NCBI GenBank assembly: GCA_031472005.1
Contig: PZJY01000013.1
Coordinates: 1,116,001 to 1,180,000, forward strand
From: Tetracladium setigerum
Lineage: Eukaryota; Ascomycota; Leotiomycetes; Helotiales
Direction of reading: 5' to 3'
Length of the DNA stretch: 64,000 bases
A program made the translations under genes and the position numbers. The notes beneath the pieces are model-generated. The model did not search any database. It was not told the origin of the DNA and saw only the letters and a list, made by a program, of their open reading frames with translations. Of this stretch, positions 34,897-48,200 are shown in pieces; the first letter of the stretch is position 1; each line of letters begins with the position of its first letter.

Positions 34897-37800
34897 AATT
34901 CACGTCTGAAACGAAACTGTTAAACAAATTTGGCGAACCTAAAACAATTAAGATTAGGCAAAACGACAACTTTGTCTAATAAAAGTCGTACGTGCAGTAA
35001 CGGTTCGGTGTCATCGGATGAAAGATCGGTAATGTGTCGCCGGATATAATTGGGGTACAGAGAGGATAAGCTGTAAACGGGATTTCGACGAAATATATCA
35101 CTACAGATGATCAAGTGTAAACATGCTGTTTAATTTGATGGTTGGTGGTGAAGGGGATAGTAAGAGTTGACTTGGAAGCTAATCTTGATGCTGATGGCGC
35201 GAAACCATTGAAACGTTCGAAGGATTCAAAGATGACCAATCAGCGCCAAGCTACCTATGCTCTCCCAAATTATTTACGAGCGCAACTCTGGAATGCGTGA
35301 AAGCTGGATATAGTGATCTGCTCTCAGAAATCCTGCTAGCTGAATGGTAAAGAGGTTATAATTTACAAATAAATCTGTATGTGACGTTGGAAAAAGGTTC
35401 CTTGTTTCTACACCCAACCTCCCCAAATGAGACTACCAAGAAAAACAACCTATTCTCGTTGGAGTACAGACGGACTTGGCCAATTTCTACAGGAACCATG
35501 TTTGTTGAATAAGTTAATATAGAGAAACATTCCAGAATATATTGGCTGGAACTTTGGAGAATCTTTTGGAGCTTCTAACTTTTTGTTCCAGTGATTTCCG
35601 ATCCCGTCCAGAAAGGTGTGAGCTTTCCTCAACCATCCAAGAAACTTCCAATATCCATGTATGTGACCTAGTCATCGCAATAAAACCATAATTCGGAGGT
35701 TCTTCGTGCCCAGAAATGGATCATCCACGTTTGTCTTCGTTCGCGAACGCCTGGCTTCCATTAGTTGAGTGGCTCGGCTTCGGAGCTTGTGGAATCGGAG
35801 GGAACGCAGAAAAAAGCCCATGCCAGATGGATTATATCTCATTTATCTGCAGACTTACGTGTTTTGGCTGCTCTCTTGAATCTCTCGTTTGAATGGTGGT
35901 TGTGAGACTTGGACGCTTTCCAAACAAACACTTGGCAAATCTCTGCCAGAGAACTTCAGATGGGATAGGTGGTACCAGTCGGGAGGAATAACCTATCAAA
36001 ACCCATCTTAAATTGCCGACATAACAAATTTCTATGTTCCTGGGCAATGAAGTGCTGAAAATAGAAATAATGTTGGAGTGTTAGTACCTGTGTTGGCCGC
36101 CGATGCCACATCGGAAATATTCATGGTCATCGATGCCCAGAGTGTGTCATTTGGGAGTCTCGAATTGACGAATACGATCATATTCCAGATTGATAAAAGG
36201 AGATCGCGGGGCAGCGAAAGTGGACTCATTGTTGAATGTTTGAATATAAGCTGTTTTTGTTGTTGTTGATGGTGGGACCAAAACCTGCAGGGTCAACAAC
36301 TATCGTAAGCTTCGAATCAATGAACAGTGCGTGATGGTTATGACGACCATGATACCAAAGTCTCTCGGATACAAAAAAATGGAGTCGGCGAAGAAGCAAA
36401 TGATCGAGAGGAGAACGTCGCAATTCAGATTAGTCAATACCAGATTTTCAAAACACCGGCACGAAAATGACTTTTACAGTCAGTAAATAGCCAAAATTGT
36501 TCAAATAAAAGTGACAAAAAGTGATAATGGAATTTTAAAAACAATTTTTCACCTTTGAACATTTGCTAGGGCATTCTGTGAAGATTTCGTGTAGCAAAAG
36601 GTGAGGAGGAAGCTCGCTAAATACAACGCCAAGCCGTTACTGGCCGAACCTAACCGCACCAACTTAAGTCCTATATATTTTAAAATAAACAGAAATTTGT
36701 TAACATCAAATGCAACTGTAGTTCGGTTGTGATGAATCTCGTCCGGTCCGCTCTAACGTTCATTCGTGAAAGCAAACCTATTCATCTCAACTGAATGACT
36801 GAGGCGGGGCACTGCACACTTGTGGGGGTTTACTCTGATGGGATCCCACTGCAATAAACTTACAATCAAGTTGTGCCACACGGTTCAATTCCGTGGGTGA
36901 TACCCTCCTGTCCGTCCCTTGTGGAATTGCTGCTACCTGATATATGAGCCATCGGCAGTGGAGCCAGGGCGAGTGTAGAAGGCGAGGAGGGGGTCTAACT
37001 GTTCGGTACACATAGCCCTTTGGGCTGGGGTCAATTCATTGGCTCACACTATATGAGCAGTTAGATTATAAATCTCAGTACACACAGTTCTTTTTTTGCT
37101 ACTTTTTTTTTAAATATTTATTCTTCATAATTTTCTTTTAAATAGTTTTAACACGTTTTTTAACTCATTATGTTTAACTATTTTTGCGCTATATTATCGG
37201 AATTCACATTGACTAAATTACTAGTCACGTGAGATTTGGCATATAAAGAGCCTTGCTGTGATCGCTCTATCTATCTAATAAGCTGATTTATCACCTCGAT
37301 ATAAAACTTTCACACCTCATTCACTCAATTCCTGTCTTCGATCACATCAACAGTGCATATATTCTAATATATTTGAGATGATTATCTAGCCTAGAGAATA
37401 TATAGAGGTCTGATGTGATGAGAAAGACTAAAAGAACAATCTCAGGAATCTCATTATTTCAGATTATTTCGCAACGTTGATGCTCTGTCAGAGTGTGAAC
37501 GCATTGCTGTAATTGGGTCGCTTCTTCGATATCAAGTTACTTAGTCAGCATTTCTGACCCCACGTCGCTGGCCAAGATGGGTGAACTCCGACGTCAAGCC
37601 TCACTTGCTCTTTCGCCAACAGATCTGAAGATCCAATGATAGCCCAAGCATCCAATAAAATCGGGACTGGGAACTGCATTTATCCAATACACTTCTTACG
37701 CCCATGCACGTCAATTATCAGCTCGACAGGCTACAAAATTCCCCCACTATGGCTTGGCTGATGTTCCTGTTCTCGATTTGAGGAGGGGTTGGATGTGACG

Positions 37801-37971
37801 TAAATAGCCCTTAAGAGGGGAAAGTATGAAGCTCTTTCTTGCTTCTTGCAGCTGGAAATGCCTACTTAATCCCTCATTCCCCTTCTCCAAAAGATAGATC
37901 AATCCTCTTCACAATAATATATCGAACTGTCTCCGCATCACCTACACAAAAACCTACCTACTTACTTCATC
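34897..37971. other. Gene-poor, partly AT-rich region
   Basis: 3.1 kb without a supported gene. Three neighbouring minus-strand frames between 35832 and 36423 have slightly protein-like composition but no domain and no consistent splicing. Positions 36430-36560 and 37080-37210 are strongly AT-rich with long T and A runs. A perfect T-arm-like hairpin (CACGG TTCAATT CCGTG) is at about 36879-36895 but lacks the rest of a tRNA. The region may be an eroded repeat. The right 300 bp is the promoter of the small protein gene. Confidence 0.45.
37794..37883 (+). promoter_or_regulatory. Possible stress-response elements (AGGGG/CCCCT)
   Basis: AGGGG occurs at 37794-37798 and 37816-37820, and its reverse form CCCCT at 37879-37883, 90-180 bp before the next ATG. 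AGGGG is the STRE bound by Msn2/4-type zinc-finger factors in yeasts. The short motif can occur by chance; clustering upstream of a stress-type gene is the only support. Confidence 0.35.
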
Positions 37972-38462
37972 ATGGATTTCGTCAACAAATTTACCGGTGG
38001 TGACAACAAGAACCCCCAGGACCAGCCAGTCCAACAGGAGGGTGAGAAGAAGGAAGGTGGCTTCCTTGGTGGTCTCACCGAGAAGTTCAATACTGCTGCT
38101 GGAGGTGGCAAGGAATCCGAGAAGAACGAGGATTATCTTGACAAAGGTATGCCGTGCTCTCTCAGTTCCCTCTCATCAGCTTGCGTGTGCTATAACCTCG
38201 CGTGCTCTCTGGATCAATTTATCATGCCGTATTAATCAAAGTGGAGCAATCGACAGCGTAATGTGGAGTACAATGAAGTGCAACCATAGCTAACATTACC
38301 TCAGGAGTCGATTTCGTTCAAGAGCACGTCATGGGTCAAGGCAAGCAGGACAACGAATCTGCCGTTGAACAGGCAAAGGATGAGCAAATCTCCGACTTCA
38401 TTCGTGGACAATACAAGACTACAACTGGAAGTGAAGTTCCAATTAAAGATAAGGAACACTGA
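37972..38462 (+). CDS. Small hydrophilic stress-type protein (resembles fungal proteins labelled DDR48-like)
   Basis: Two exons, 37972-38146 and 38305-38462, give 110 residues in phase; the 158-bp intron is long for this locus. The protein starts MDFVNKFTGG, is rich in Lys, Glu, Gly and Gln, has no Cys and no membrane segment, and contains GGFLGGLTEKFNTAAGGG and DFVQEHVMGQGKQDNESAVEQ. This layout matches a family of small, very highly expressed ascomycete proteins often labelled DNA damage-responsive protein 48, although similarity to yeast Ddr48 is weak. A protective, disorder-type stress role is inferred. The promoter has three STRE-like motifs and a CA-rich leader, fitting strong expression. 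Confidence 0.8.
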
Positions 38463-39002
38463 AGGAGTTTTTCGTAGATTTGGGAGCTGTGTAATGATAC
38501 GATATTGATGGGACGCATTCGAGGGATTGCATGCATGGACTTGGGGACTTGGGAGGCTACGATGGATCACAAACATATTCTTGCAATGATAAGAGTCAAT
38601 GAAAGTATTTAATTATCCATCCCTGTACCTTGTGAGACCATCAACCTTGTAAACGTATTTTCTTGTTTTATTAATCTTGACGATATCGCTCTTGTCATCA
38701 ATCAATATGGCTGTGTTTTGAGCAACCAAATTGACATCTACCAACTTCATACCTACAAACGACAATACAAGACCGTTATAGTATAACAATCCCAACATTT
38801 TTTCTTTATTCCCTGGAAAAAGTAATTGCTTTGCCTGTCCACAAATATCGAGGCCCATTCCGTCCCCTCATCAATTGCACGTGATGAGGCTTAAAATTCC
38901 CGTCGCGAATTGTCGCGGCTGACGGCGCGTGCGACAGACCACTGGTCAAACATCACCAGAATCCGCGTTTCCAACGGCTCCAGCGAAAATCAATACGAAA
39001 TT
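38463..39002. other. Intergenic region before arp9
   Basis: 540 bp. A frame open from 38910 is in phase with Arp9 but its first residues are not protein-like, so it is probably 5' UTR. No other feature was seen. Confidence 0.5.
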
Positions 39003-41086
39003 ATGCCTCCATTCAAAGATGAACACATTTTACTCATTGTGCCGGGATCGCAAACCACCCTAGCGCAATTGGGTCTCCCAGAATCCTTTACGCCAGCATC
39101 GCGACGATTTCCATCCAGAGTATTCTTGAACGCCGATGGAAAGACATTTGATCCACATAAAATCACTACGAGAAGAAAGGACAATGGAGGAGATGTGGAA
39201 ATGGAGGGATCTGGGGTTGCTGAGATAGAAGAGGAGGAGGTTGAGGACCCAGATGATGATGAGGGAGCTATTTGGCCATTGAAGGGTTAGCAGCACTCCT
39301 ACACTTGATATCCTCAAATACTAATCATTGCAGAGGGTCGCATTGTTAATATGGAAGCTTTCTTCGCCCTACTTCAATACATCCACTCCGAACTCTCCCC
39401 GCAGCTCCATACGCCGGTCATGTTGATCGCGCAACCAGTGTGGACCGCGAAAGACCAAGAGAACATCACTACCTTCATCTTCGAACGATTCAAGACGCCA
39501 GCACTTTCTATTATGGACAGCGCGCTGGCAACATCCTACGCTTACGGAGTTCCCAATGCGACGGTTGTTGATGTTGGATTCGAAAAAGTGGATGTTACAG
39601 CGGTTACAGACTTCCAAATTACTGGCAGAGGCAGTGTTCCGAGCTCAGGCGGAGAGGGTATGACACAACGATTGAAGGAGCTGCTAAAATCGAAGGATTT
39701 TACAAGGGATATGGCGGAGCAATTGAAGCTGAGTCACATCTGTGAAGTTCTGCCTCCAGGAACACCGTTACCAGGGACAGAAACTACCTCTGAGGAGATC
39801 ATCAGTAATCCTGCTGCTGCCGCTTCTACTGGCGCGACAGCTTCGGGGCCGGATGTCAGAATTACGGATCCACCTCGACCTGTTGAACAGGAATACATTG
39901 AAGAGGACGAGGTGAATGGGGATGAAAAGCATGTGGATGATGAGGGTGTTCTTGATGTTGCAAGCATTCTCACCAGCGGCAAGACGCAAGAATTCTTGGC
40001 CAAGAAGGAAAGAGAGAAGGCAGAGCGAGCCGCGGTACGAAAGGCAAACAAAGAGGCGGCAGCTGAAGCAGCAGCAGCAGCAGCGAAACCTGTTCGACTT
40101 CCAAACTCCAAAAGACCCCGAGCCATTTTCCATTATGAGGAATTTGTCAAAGACACCCCAAATGCGAAGAGGCAAAAGACCCCCGAACCCGAGGTTGAAG
40201 CTCCAGTTGTCGAGGAGGTGCCTCAGGAGGAAACTAAGCCTGTAGAGGGGACGGCAAATGGCGATGCAGCAGTCGGTGCAGCGGACGATGCAGCTCGTAA
40301 GGAGCAACAACGAGCTGCACGAAAGGAAGAGAAGAAGAAAATACTTGCAGAGCAGAATCCAGATCGGATTAGACGCGATTTCGAGATCGGAACGGAACGA
40401 TTCTTAGCTGCAGATGAGGGATACTTGAGTGCGGTTGCGGATACGATCTACCGCACAGTCATGTCAGTCGATAATGTATCAAAAAGACAGGATGCTTGGG
40501 ATTCTCTTGTAATTTGTGGGCAAGGATCAAAGCTTCGAGGATTCAAGGATGCATTGATTCAAACTCTAAACAACAGATATCTTGTCTCGCCCAGCTCTGC
40601 TACCATGTTTATGAGCGAGCTACCCTCGAATCTTGCCACTCCAACTGGCACTGGCTCTATGACCCCGATTGGATCTTTCGCTTCGCCTCTCCACCCAGGA
40701 CCAACAGCCAGCGCAGTCAACCCCTCCTTCTGGCCGCAACAACAGCCTCCCACGCTGGTATGAATTTGCAACTTCCAGGTGGCCAAGGTCATTATCAAAG
40801 CGCAGTCCACTCTTCGCATTCGCAGTCTCCAACCAGCATTAGGCTTGCTAGCCCTCCTACCTACTTTCCTGAGTGGAAGACGTACGAGGAGGCTGTATTT
40901 TTGGGCTGCCAGGTTGCAGCCAAGGTCATTTTTGTTGTAGACCAGGGCGTATCGAAGGGTTTCTTATCGAGGATGGAGTTTAATGAGGAAGGACCTACGG
41001 CCATTCATCAGATGTAAGTGACCCTTTCCCTGCTTCACGCATGGCTCCTGATGCTAATCTGTTTGTGCAGCGGGCTCGTGTACTGA
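39003..41086 (+). CDS. arp9: Actin-related protein Arp9, SWI/SNF- and RSC-type remodeller subunit
   Basis: Three exons, 39003-39285, 39334-41013, 41071-41086. One base must be added in the C run at 40749-40751; then the total is exactly 660 codons (659 residues). The start MPPFKDEHILLIVPGSQTTLAQLGLPE is the usual Arp9 N-terminus, so I prefer 39003 over the in-frame 38910. Actin-fold parts follow: PVMLIAQPVWTAKDQ, SIMDSALATSYAYGV, VVDVGFEKVDVTAV. A long acidic/Lys-Ala insertion (about residues 240-400) includes a poly-Ala tract coded by GCAGCAGCA. The C-terminal actin part includes LVICGQGSKLRGFKDAL and WKTYEEAVFLGCQVAAKVIF. Arp9 sits in the nucleus as a structural ATPase-module subunit with Arp7. 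Without the added base the protein would stop at 40763, losing the last part of the fold. Confidence 0.92.
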
Positions 41087-42585
41087 AACCAGTGAACGTA
41101 TCTGAGGCGTGCTGAACAATGCGGGTTGTGGGATGATATAATAGCAAATGGATTCGGGGAGTATCGGACCCTGGTAGGTAGATGATGACCTCAACACGAA
41201 AAGTATACCCTTTTGACTACAATGTTTCATACTGTATTGAATTTCTTCTTAGATGTCTGTGAAAGCGTAAATGGAGACTTCTCACTTTTTAATACCCGAA
41301 TTCCTTTATAGTGCTCGGAATCCAAGCTTAACAAAAGTTGTCTGTCATGTCTGATCCTCTCTTGTATCTTTGCTGCACATACCTTTCCTGTAGTCGTATT
41401 CATCTCGAAGAGTGGAAATTGACCTAAAACCAGGCTTAAAACTAAAACCTTCAATGGATATTTAGTTACAGTGATTACACGGACTTTTATCTGTATCTTC
41501 TCAACTCGAAGAGTAAACAAAGAGGTAGGGAAGGAAGGAACCTATCAGAGGGCATTAATTTGATATGCCTCTCTTGACTGCCTCTCCTTCCCTCCCACCA
41601 TACACCCACTCAATATCCCTTCTTCTCAACCCCTACTCCAGTCTTTAATTTCTCAGCAAGAATAGCAAACTTCTTTATTTTTCTTGGTGTTTGTATCAAA
41701 CTGAATGTTTGCACAGCTCTGGTTCGAGAAAGTACTCGGGGCATTTAAATGCTGAGGCCCTCTGAAGACTGGCGGGTTCTGTCCAAGCAATAAATATTCT
41801 CTTGAATGTCTCGCATTGCACTTCATTGTTCCCGGTTTTCCTCTTGGTGTTCTGAACTACTTCTCGCAAATTGCATTTCTCTGTCTGCATGGATTTGGAA
41901 ATGTCTTTAATCACCGTCTTCTTGTTTGCTTCGTCAAACTGTTGGGTTTATTGTTTTGTTTGGGAACTGAATCACATCAATACGAGACACAATATTCACA
42001 GTCTTCAACAGAGCATTTTTTTGCACATCACCAGATGTTTCTATCTTGACACTGAGTGTGGTTGGCCGCATCCCTTCCACACATCCCATTCACGTCCTTC
42101 GTCTAGTTCAATTCACCTCCAAGATGGCTGGAATTGGGCAGAGGCTACCTGATATCACCTTCTAGGCTAAAGCTAGCCAAGACATTCTCCTTTCCCAATT
42201 CACCTTTGCTAGCAAGAGCGAAAGTCACGCCTTCCAGCTCAGTGGCGCTAGTGGAGCTCGGAGATATTTAGCGCGTCTTTCTACTAATACGGTCACTCTT
42301 CTTTCTCGCAAACTATTTCCTGTACTTTTTGTACATCACCAACCCCATCGATCTGTTGCGAGACTGTTGAGACTGTCGAGACTGTCGAGTCTCGCAACCT
42401 TCCTGCACAACAACTACTCCTCAGTAAGTCGACGATGCTTATTTCTACCCTCCTTCTCCCGCCTGTCTCTTGGTGGACATGCATCTGTTCCTCACTCGTC
42501 CTCTTTTCCGCACTCTACACGTTCCAGGCTGAGATCGACGCTAACCCCAACTTCCATAGATCGTTCTCTTCTTCAATCTGCCATT
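41087..42585. other. Intergenic region with probable 5'-UTR intron (42423-42559)
   Basis: 1.5 kb. Only short frames were found. Near the right end a donor GTAAGT at 42423 and an acceptor CCATAG ending at 42559 suggest a 137-bp intron in the leader of the 2EXR-like gene. The block CTGTTGAGACTGTCGAGACTGTCGAG (about 42363-42388) is a short imperfect tandem repeat. Confidence 0.4.
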
Positions 42586-43889
42586 ATGGCTCCAAAATTC
42601 AAGTCAGCGGCAAAGTCTGCCCCGCGTCGAACTCTCCCTGCCCGAGGTGCGAAGACAACAGCCATCGCCGACCTCCAAAAGATCACGAAAGTCGAAAATG
42701 CCCCTATAGCCGAAGATGAGGCTCTCGCCGAGGAGGTTGATGGTGCCAAGACAGAATATATCCTACCTCCACCCGTAACGAAGTACATCCCCCAAGGTCT
42801 CAAAGATCCGAAGCCCGTCCTCGCTACCTTCAAGACTACTGCAAAGCTCGAGAGCGGCTTGTGCATCCTCCGTGACGTTGGAGGCGGCAAGTTTGAGATC
42901 ATCAACCTGTCTACAGTACCGGATGGTTTTCTTGGTTCGGAGGCTGTTGGAAACATGGTTGCAAATGACAGTACATTGGTAAACATGATGGATATTGCAC
43001 CACATGAATGGGAAAATGCGAAAGTCAAGTGCCAGCAGGCCCTTATGAGTTCTCGTAAGTTCTCGCCCTCTACATCTCGTTTATTGGGTTATAAGTTCCT
43101 AACTATATAGGTGGCGAAATCTTTCGGTTTTTCAAGCTTCCACTTGAACTGAGGAATATCATCTATGAGATGTGCCTCTTCTCTCCTAAAAAGCTCAAAA
43201 TGGCGGGCGCAGTCACCAAGCGTGATGGAAACCTAAATCTTGCTCTGCTACGAACTTCTCGTACTGTATACGAAGAGGCGGCGTTGGTCTTCCAGAAGAA
43301 TACGTTCACCATTGAATGCAATGCTCCAGGTCTCAAATTTATGACCAAAGCATTGAATAAGAATGACAACATCCGTATCCTCGAGGTTACCGTGTATGGA
43401 AATTATCAGAAGGACCATGACATGTTCTCGTTCGTTGAAGCTTGCAAGAGTCTCAAGGAACTTAAGGTTACTTACATGATCTCACAATGGCCACGCAGAG
43501 CTAAGCCGCAACGTCTTCACCAAGACAACGTCGACCTCATCAAATTCAAACGAATGACTGGCTTTGATGTTCTATGCTCTCTTCGAGGTTTGGAGAAGGT
43601 GACGATTGTTGTTGAGCCATTTGACCCCAACCGCGAGATTAATATTTCTGAGCAAGAACGTCTCAAGTTCGAAAAGTTCTTGATGACCAAGCTTACCAGA
43701 GCACCCAAGACCAAAAAAGAGCTAGCAGCAGAGGCAAAGGCCGCACTCGATGAACAGCGAAAGTTGGCCAAGGCAAAGAAAGTCAAAGCCAGTCGTGTTC
43801 GATCTCGATCTGGCAAAAAGCGTGTTACCTTGGATCCAGACGACAGCGAGGACGAGTACGATGGCACTCCGCGCTCATGGGCACACTAA
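42586..43889 (+). CDS. 2EXR/F-box-like domain protein
   Basis: Two exons, 42586-43054 and 43111-43889, give 415 residues in phase. The N-terminus is basic and Ala-rich (MAPKFKSAAKSAPRRTLPARG). The central signature FKLPLELRNIIYEMCLF is the short leucine-rich motif of the fungal 2EXR family, resembling an F-box. LALLRTSRTVYEEAALVFQKNTFTI follows, as in the family. The C-terminal part is Lys-rich, with RSRSGKKRVTLDPDDSEDEYD resembling a nuclear-localisation and casein-kinase-type tail. A substrate-adaptor role for SCF-like ligases has been suggested for F-box-like proteins but is not shown here. The start at 42586 was chosen because the upstream in-frame stretch lies in the presumed leader intron. 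Confidence 0.82.
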
Positions 43890-45204
43890 ATCTGGACAAT
43901 TCAAGATCAAGTACGAGAGATGAGAAACAAGGAACGACGGACTTGATTATGAAGGAAATGGAATACTTGTTCTTCATATGGTTATCATGACACACTTTTC
44001 TTTTTTGCTATTTGCATTGGGCGTTGGTGTTACACGATCTCACGTTTTTCTTTTCCCTCGCACGAAACGACCATGATGGAGCTTTATCGGAATACCGAGA
44101 GGATCTACATCTCTTAGAAAGGAATTCCTATTTGCATTTCAGCACGCGTTCTTTTAGAAATCCGTTATTAGCTTAGCTAAATAGAGAGAGTATTGCGAGC
44201 TAGGGAACATAGATATTTCATTCAAACAAGGATCACTGTATAGTACTGGGTTCATAATTTGGTAGGACTTTCTTTTTCCTTTGATTTATCTGACATTCGT
44301 TTCATTTAATATCTGGTTCCCATTCTTGCGTATGTTGAGAGCGATTGGTGCAATGCTGTTCTCGGCAAAACTAGTTTACCCCAAAACGTTATGGATGCGA
44401 TGTAAATCCCCCCAACCTTCCTCAGTCTTGCTTACATCTTTCTCCCTCGATAAAAAGGGGAAAGAACATTACTACAAACTTACCAGCCACAGCGTTTCCT
44501 CTAGTCTTTTTTCTCAGGGTTCTCTCCTCACCGAAGAGGTCAGCTCCTAGTATCCGTCGCCAGTCCCGTCGCCATTTAGCTACAGCTCCAAGCCTTTCTC
44601 TACATTCTTTCATCAATCAGAGCGGTAGGTAACAAGCTCTCACATGGAAGGAATCTCAAATATAAATCTTTTCTGATATGATGTGATATATCTCAATTAA
44701 TTTGTTCCTAATGCTTGCTTGCTTTCAACGCTCTGCTTGCGTGTGTAATTAGATGTAAAATACCTACCTAACTAACATGTAATATCTTTTTCTTACAACA
44801 AACAAAACAGTTGGGAGGAGAAAATTATTGAATAACTAAATAATCAAACAACAGAACTGAAAAGAACGATGCAAGCCGGGTATTTCTTTTGCTCAAGCTG
44901 CCCCATGTATATCTCTCTGACTCTCTCGCGCTCTCTCTCTGTGTGTCTCAAACTGGTATTTGCCGAGTTTTTGAATCGACTTGACTGAAGCAAGCCCCAG
45001 TCCACTACTCGTGACAATTGTCTCATCGTCTCAAAAAATATAAAAGAAAAAGAAAAAGTACTGTAGCAAGTACCATCTTCTGCGTTATCAAAATCTTCCT
45101 TCCTCCCTTACTTCTTTCCCGTTTCCCAACTATATCAACAACCAAAATGAGAAATACAAAATCAAAAGAAGGAAAAAACCTTCCTCCTACGCTCTCTACG
45201 TTAT
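43890..45204. other. Convergent intergenic region
   Basis: 1.3 kb between converging genes. It holds a TC/TG microsatellite-like block at about 44918-44946 and AT-rich DNA. No gene or RNA was recognised. Confidence 0.5.
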
Positions 45205-48200
45205 CTATCGTCTCAACCCACCACCACCAACAGCAACAGGAACATCATCATCATCCTCCTCCCACCCCCCACCATAAGGATTCCACTCCTGCCCCGGATA
45301 ACTCGTCGCACTCATACTAGCTGGCGCATCCCCAGCATACCCCCTCATTCCACTCTCGGCATCATAGAAGATCTTTTCTTCTTGGTCGTTGGAGCGGAAT
45401 TGAGATGATGAGGTGAGTTTCATGTTGAAGCCGTCGGCTTTGGTACCTTCTAGCTCGGCGAGCTTTTTGGGTGAGGTGTTGGTGTTTGATGGATTGGAGG
45501 AGGAAGATTCATTGAGAGAGTGGGTTTGAGAACCTATGGGTGCGATTTGTGGTTGGTGTTGCGGTTGGGATTGCAGGGCGATGTGGGATTGGACTTGAGA
45601 GGGTTGTTGTGTCTGAATCGTTAGATTCGGCGTGCCTGGTCCACTTCTTTGACGGGTATGTCCACGACCAACTCCATTTGACTTCTGTGGTGTTCCTAGT
45701 GGGCTGGCGTCATATAGGTCCAGACTCTGGCGACGGGGAGGCGCTTCTAGGACTGTTGTTGTGTATCCCTGATGCGAATGCGATTGGGAGTGCTGCAGTT
45801 GCTGCGGTTGATGATGCTGATGATGCAGTTGCTGCTGCTGGTTGAAGACAACAGGATCGGGACTTTCAATCCTCATTGGCGTGCCTGCTGGGCTTGGAGG
45901 AGTTGGTGTGGGATTACTAACAGCTCTGTCGTCACTTCTATGATCACTCGGCACGCTAATCGTTTTCTCATGTGAGTGAACCGGGCTCAAAGCTCTACTA
46001 TGCGTTGGCGGATCAGACATTCCTGAGATTGCGGAGATGGCGGTACGGTGTGTGCCAGAGCGGTTGAGATCGAATGTGGTGAGGTATGATGAATTAGAGA
46101 GATTGCGGGTGTGTTCCGGTGGTAGTTGCGTATCCTTTGGTGGTGGAGGTGGTGGGTAATCTTCTGCTGATGGATTGATGGGTGAGAATACCACGTCTTC
46201 TGGGAGGGGGTACCCAGCTGGGGAATCGGGGTGGCGAAGTTGAGGTGTGTTCCCTCTTTGTTGATCGCCCTGAAGACGTTGAATTGCATCGTATTGGGTT
46301 TTTGTCCGACGAGAGGGTTCCAGATGAGAGGTAAACTTGACGGAACCGGCTTAGAGCTGCTGGTATTGTTGGCGGGGTAGTCTCGGTCATCGTTGTCTTC
46401 CGGCAGGGAGAGTTGGTAAGGTCTTTGTTGACCCTCAACTGGAAGGGCAGGAGAACGTGCAAGTAAGTCTTCCCGTGAGAGACGTTGTTGAGATTGGCGG
46501 GACACATAGGTATTATAATTCTCAAGCGCTGAAATGTGAGGAGGTGTCTGCTTTTGATTTATGTGCTGCATATCTAGTGGCAGAGGCTGGGTTTGTTGCG
46601 ATGCGCGGCGATCTTGGAATGCAGTTGACTGCTCTCCGTGAATCTGGCCATCTTGCTGTTGGTTTCCTTGTGGGTACTGGACACCAGATGGTTGGGATCG
46701 ATATCCACGAGGGTCATAGTCAGTGGGTACAGTTTGACCACCTTGTGCACGAACCAATGAGTATCCCCCGGGAATCGGGACGGTATCGTACTGAGGCTCT
46801 CGAGTAATCTGACGCCCACGCTCCTCTGGCGCGGCTTGTTGATTGTGGAATTTTGGCTCTGGTTGGACTTGCCTGATAGTTGGCTGTTTTTGAGGTTGCT
46901 GTTCGCCAATGCCGCCGTAGGTTCGCCCTGGAGGAACATAGTTGGCTTGTTGGCTAGACTGTTGGTTACTCTGTGACTGCGTGTCTTCGCTGTTCACATC
47001 ATGGGAATGTTTTCTGCCCATTATTCCACCCAAAAGCCCCGCTCCGGAAGATCTTCGAGCTCTGCTAGACTTCACAGGCTTTGGCTCTTGCTGCTGTGGT
47101 GGAGCAGGTGACTGCTGGGCAGGCCTCATCTTTGAAAGAAAGCTGCGAGGTGCTTGGTTTGAATCTTCCCCGGGATTTGGACGTGGCGTGTTTTGAGATA
47201 ATTGACTCGGAGATGGCTGATTGTACTGTTCTTGTGGGGTTTGACTCCGAATTGGCTGGTTATTGCTCATTGTCCTAGCTGCAAACCCGCCATCTGCATT
47301 TCGATCGTCTTGAGACACTTCCCTTGATAATTGCAAACGATCTGAAGCCGATGCTTTCGAATCAGGCCTGCTAGTGAAGAAGCCGCCGAGCCCTGAGAAA
47401 CGCTTCTTCTTACCGGCGGGGGCTGCTTCTGGAACACCTGTGGTTGATTGCCTGTTCAGTTTGCTTGACTTCAAAACAGGAGGAGTAGAGTTACGTCCAC
47501 CAAAGAATGTTGCTTTCTTCTCCGGAGGGCTAATAGGCGATGATGACTGAGGTGTGATCAGATCTGTTCGAGACCCTGGTGCATGCGCAATAACGCTCTC
47601 ACGACTATGGGGTGCATTGGAAATTGCTGAAGTTCCAGTTGAAGATCGACCCAGTACACCAAAGAAACTGGAGCGACGTCTAGCCTTTTCGCGGCCATCT
47701 TCAGAGATAATACTCGAGTTCGCGTCGTCATTTATCCGTGATCCACCTTGACGCACTGACGGACTGAACTCATCATCTCGTGAGATTGACTTTCCTCGCT
47801 CTCGAGAGGTAGCCCGAGATATCTTTCCACCGATGTCTCTGAGAAAGCCAGAGTTGCGTCTAGAGTTTGCCTGCGGCTCATCGGATGGTGGGCCAATTCC
47901 AGGAATCTCATACTCATTCGTTTGCTGTCTCGGCAAGAATGCAGCCTCTCGAGTAATCGGTCCTTGGTAATAGTGGGCCGGCAAGTCTCCTGGCTCAGGT
48001 TTGGGTGGTTCCACAGGCTGCTGCCCTGTTCTGAAAAGTTCTGGATACCTCTGAGCCGATGACGGAGGTTGCTCAAACGTCTTGCCTTGCATCGACCATT
48101 GACGGTCTCCTGGGCCATCCGGACGAATATTGAGATTTTGACTTGATCCAGATGCTGCACGAGGCCGTTGATGCTCCCATGATTGACGGGGTGCAAAGTT

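Noticed and set aside
35832..36423. Three adjacent minus-strand frames that might be exons of one small gene
   Set aside because: Splice sites do not join them in phase and no family is recognised.
36870..36900. tRNA-like T arm (CACGG TTCAATT CCGTG) with consensus B box
   Set aside because: No matching acceptor stem, A box or D arm at the right distance on either side; probably chance or a fragment.
44918..44946. CT/GT-rich block as a regulatory array
   Set aside because: Simple-sequence microsatellite in a 3' convergent region; nothing else supports a function.
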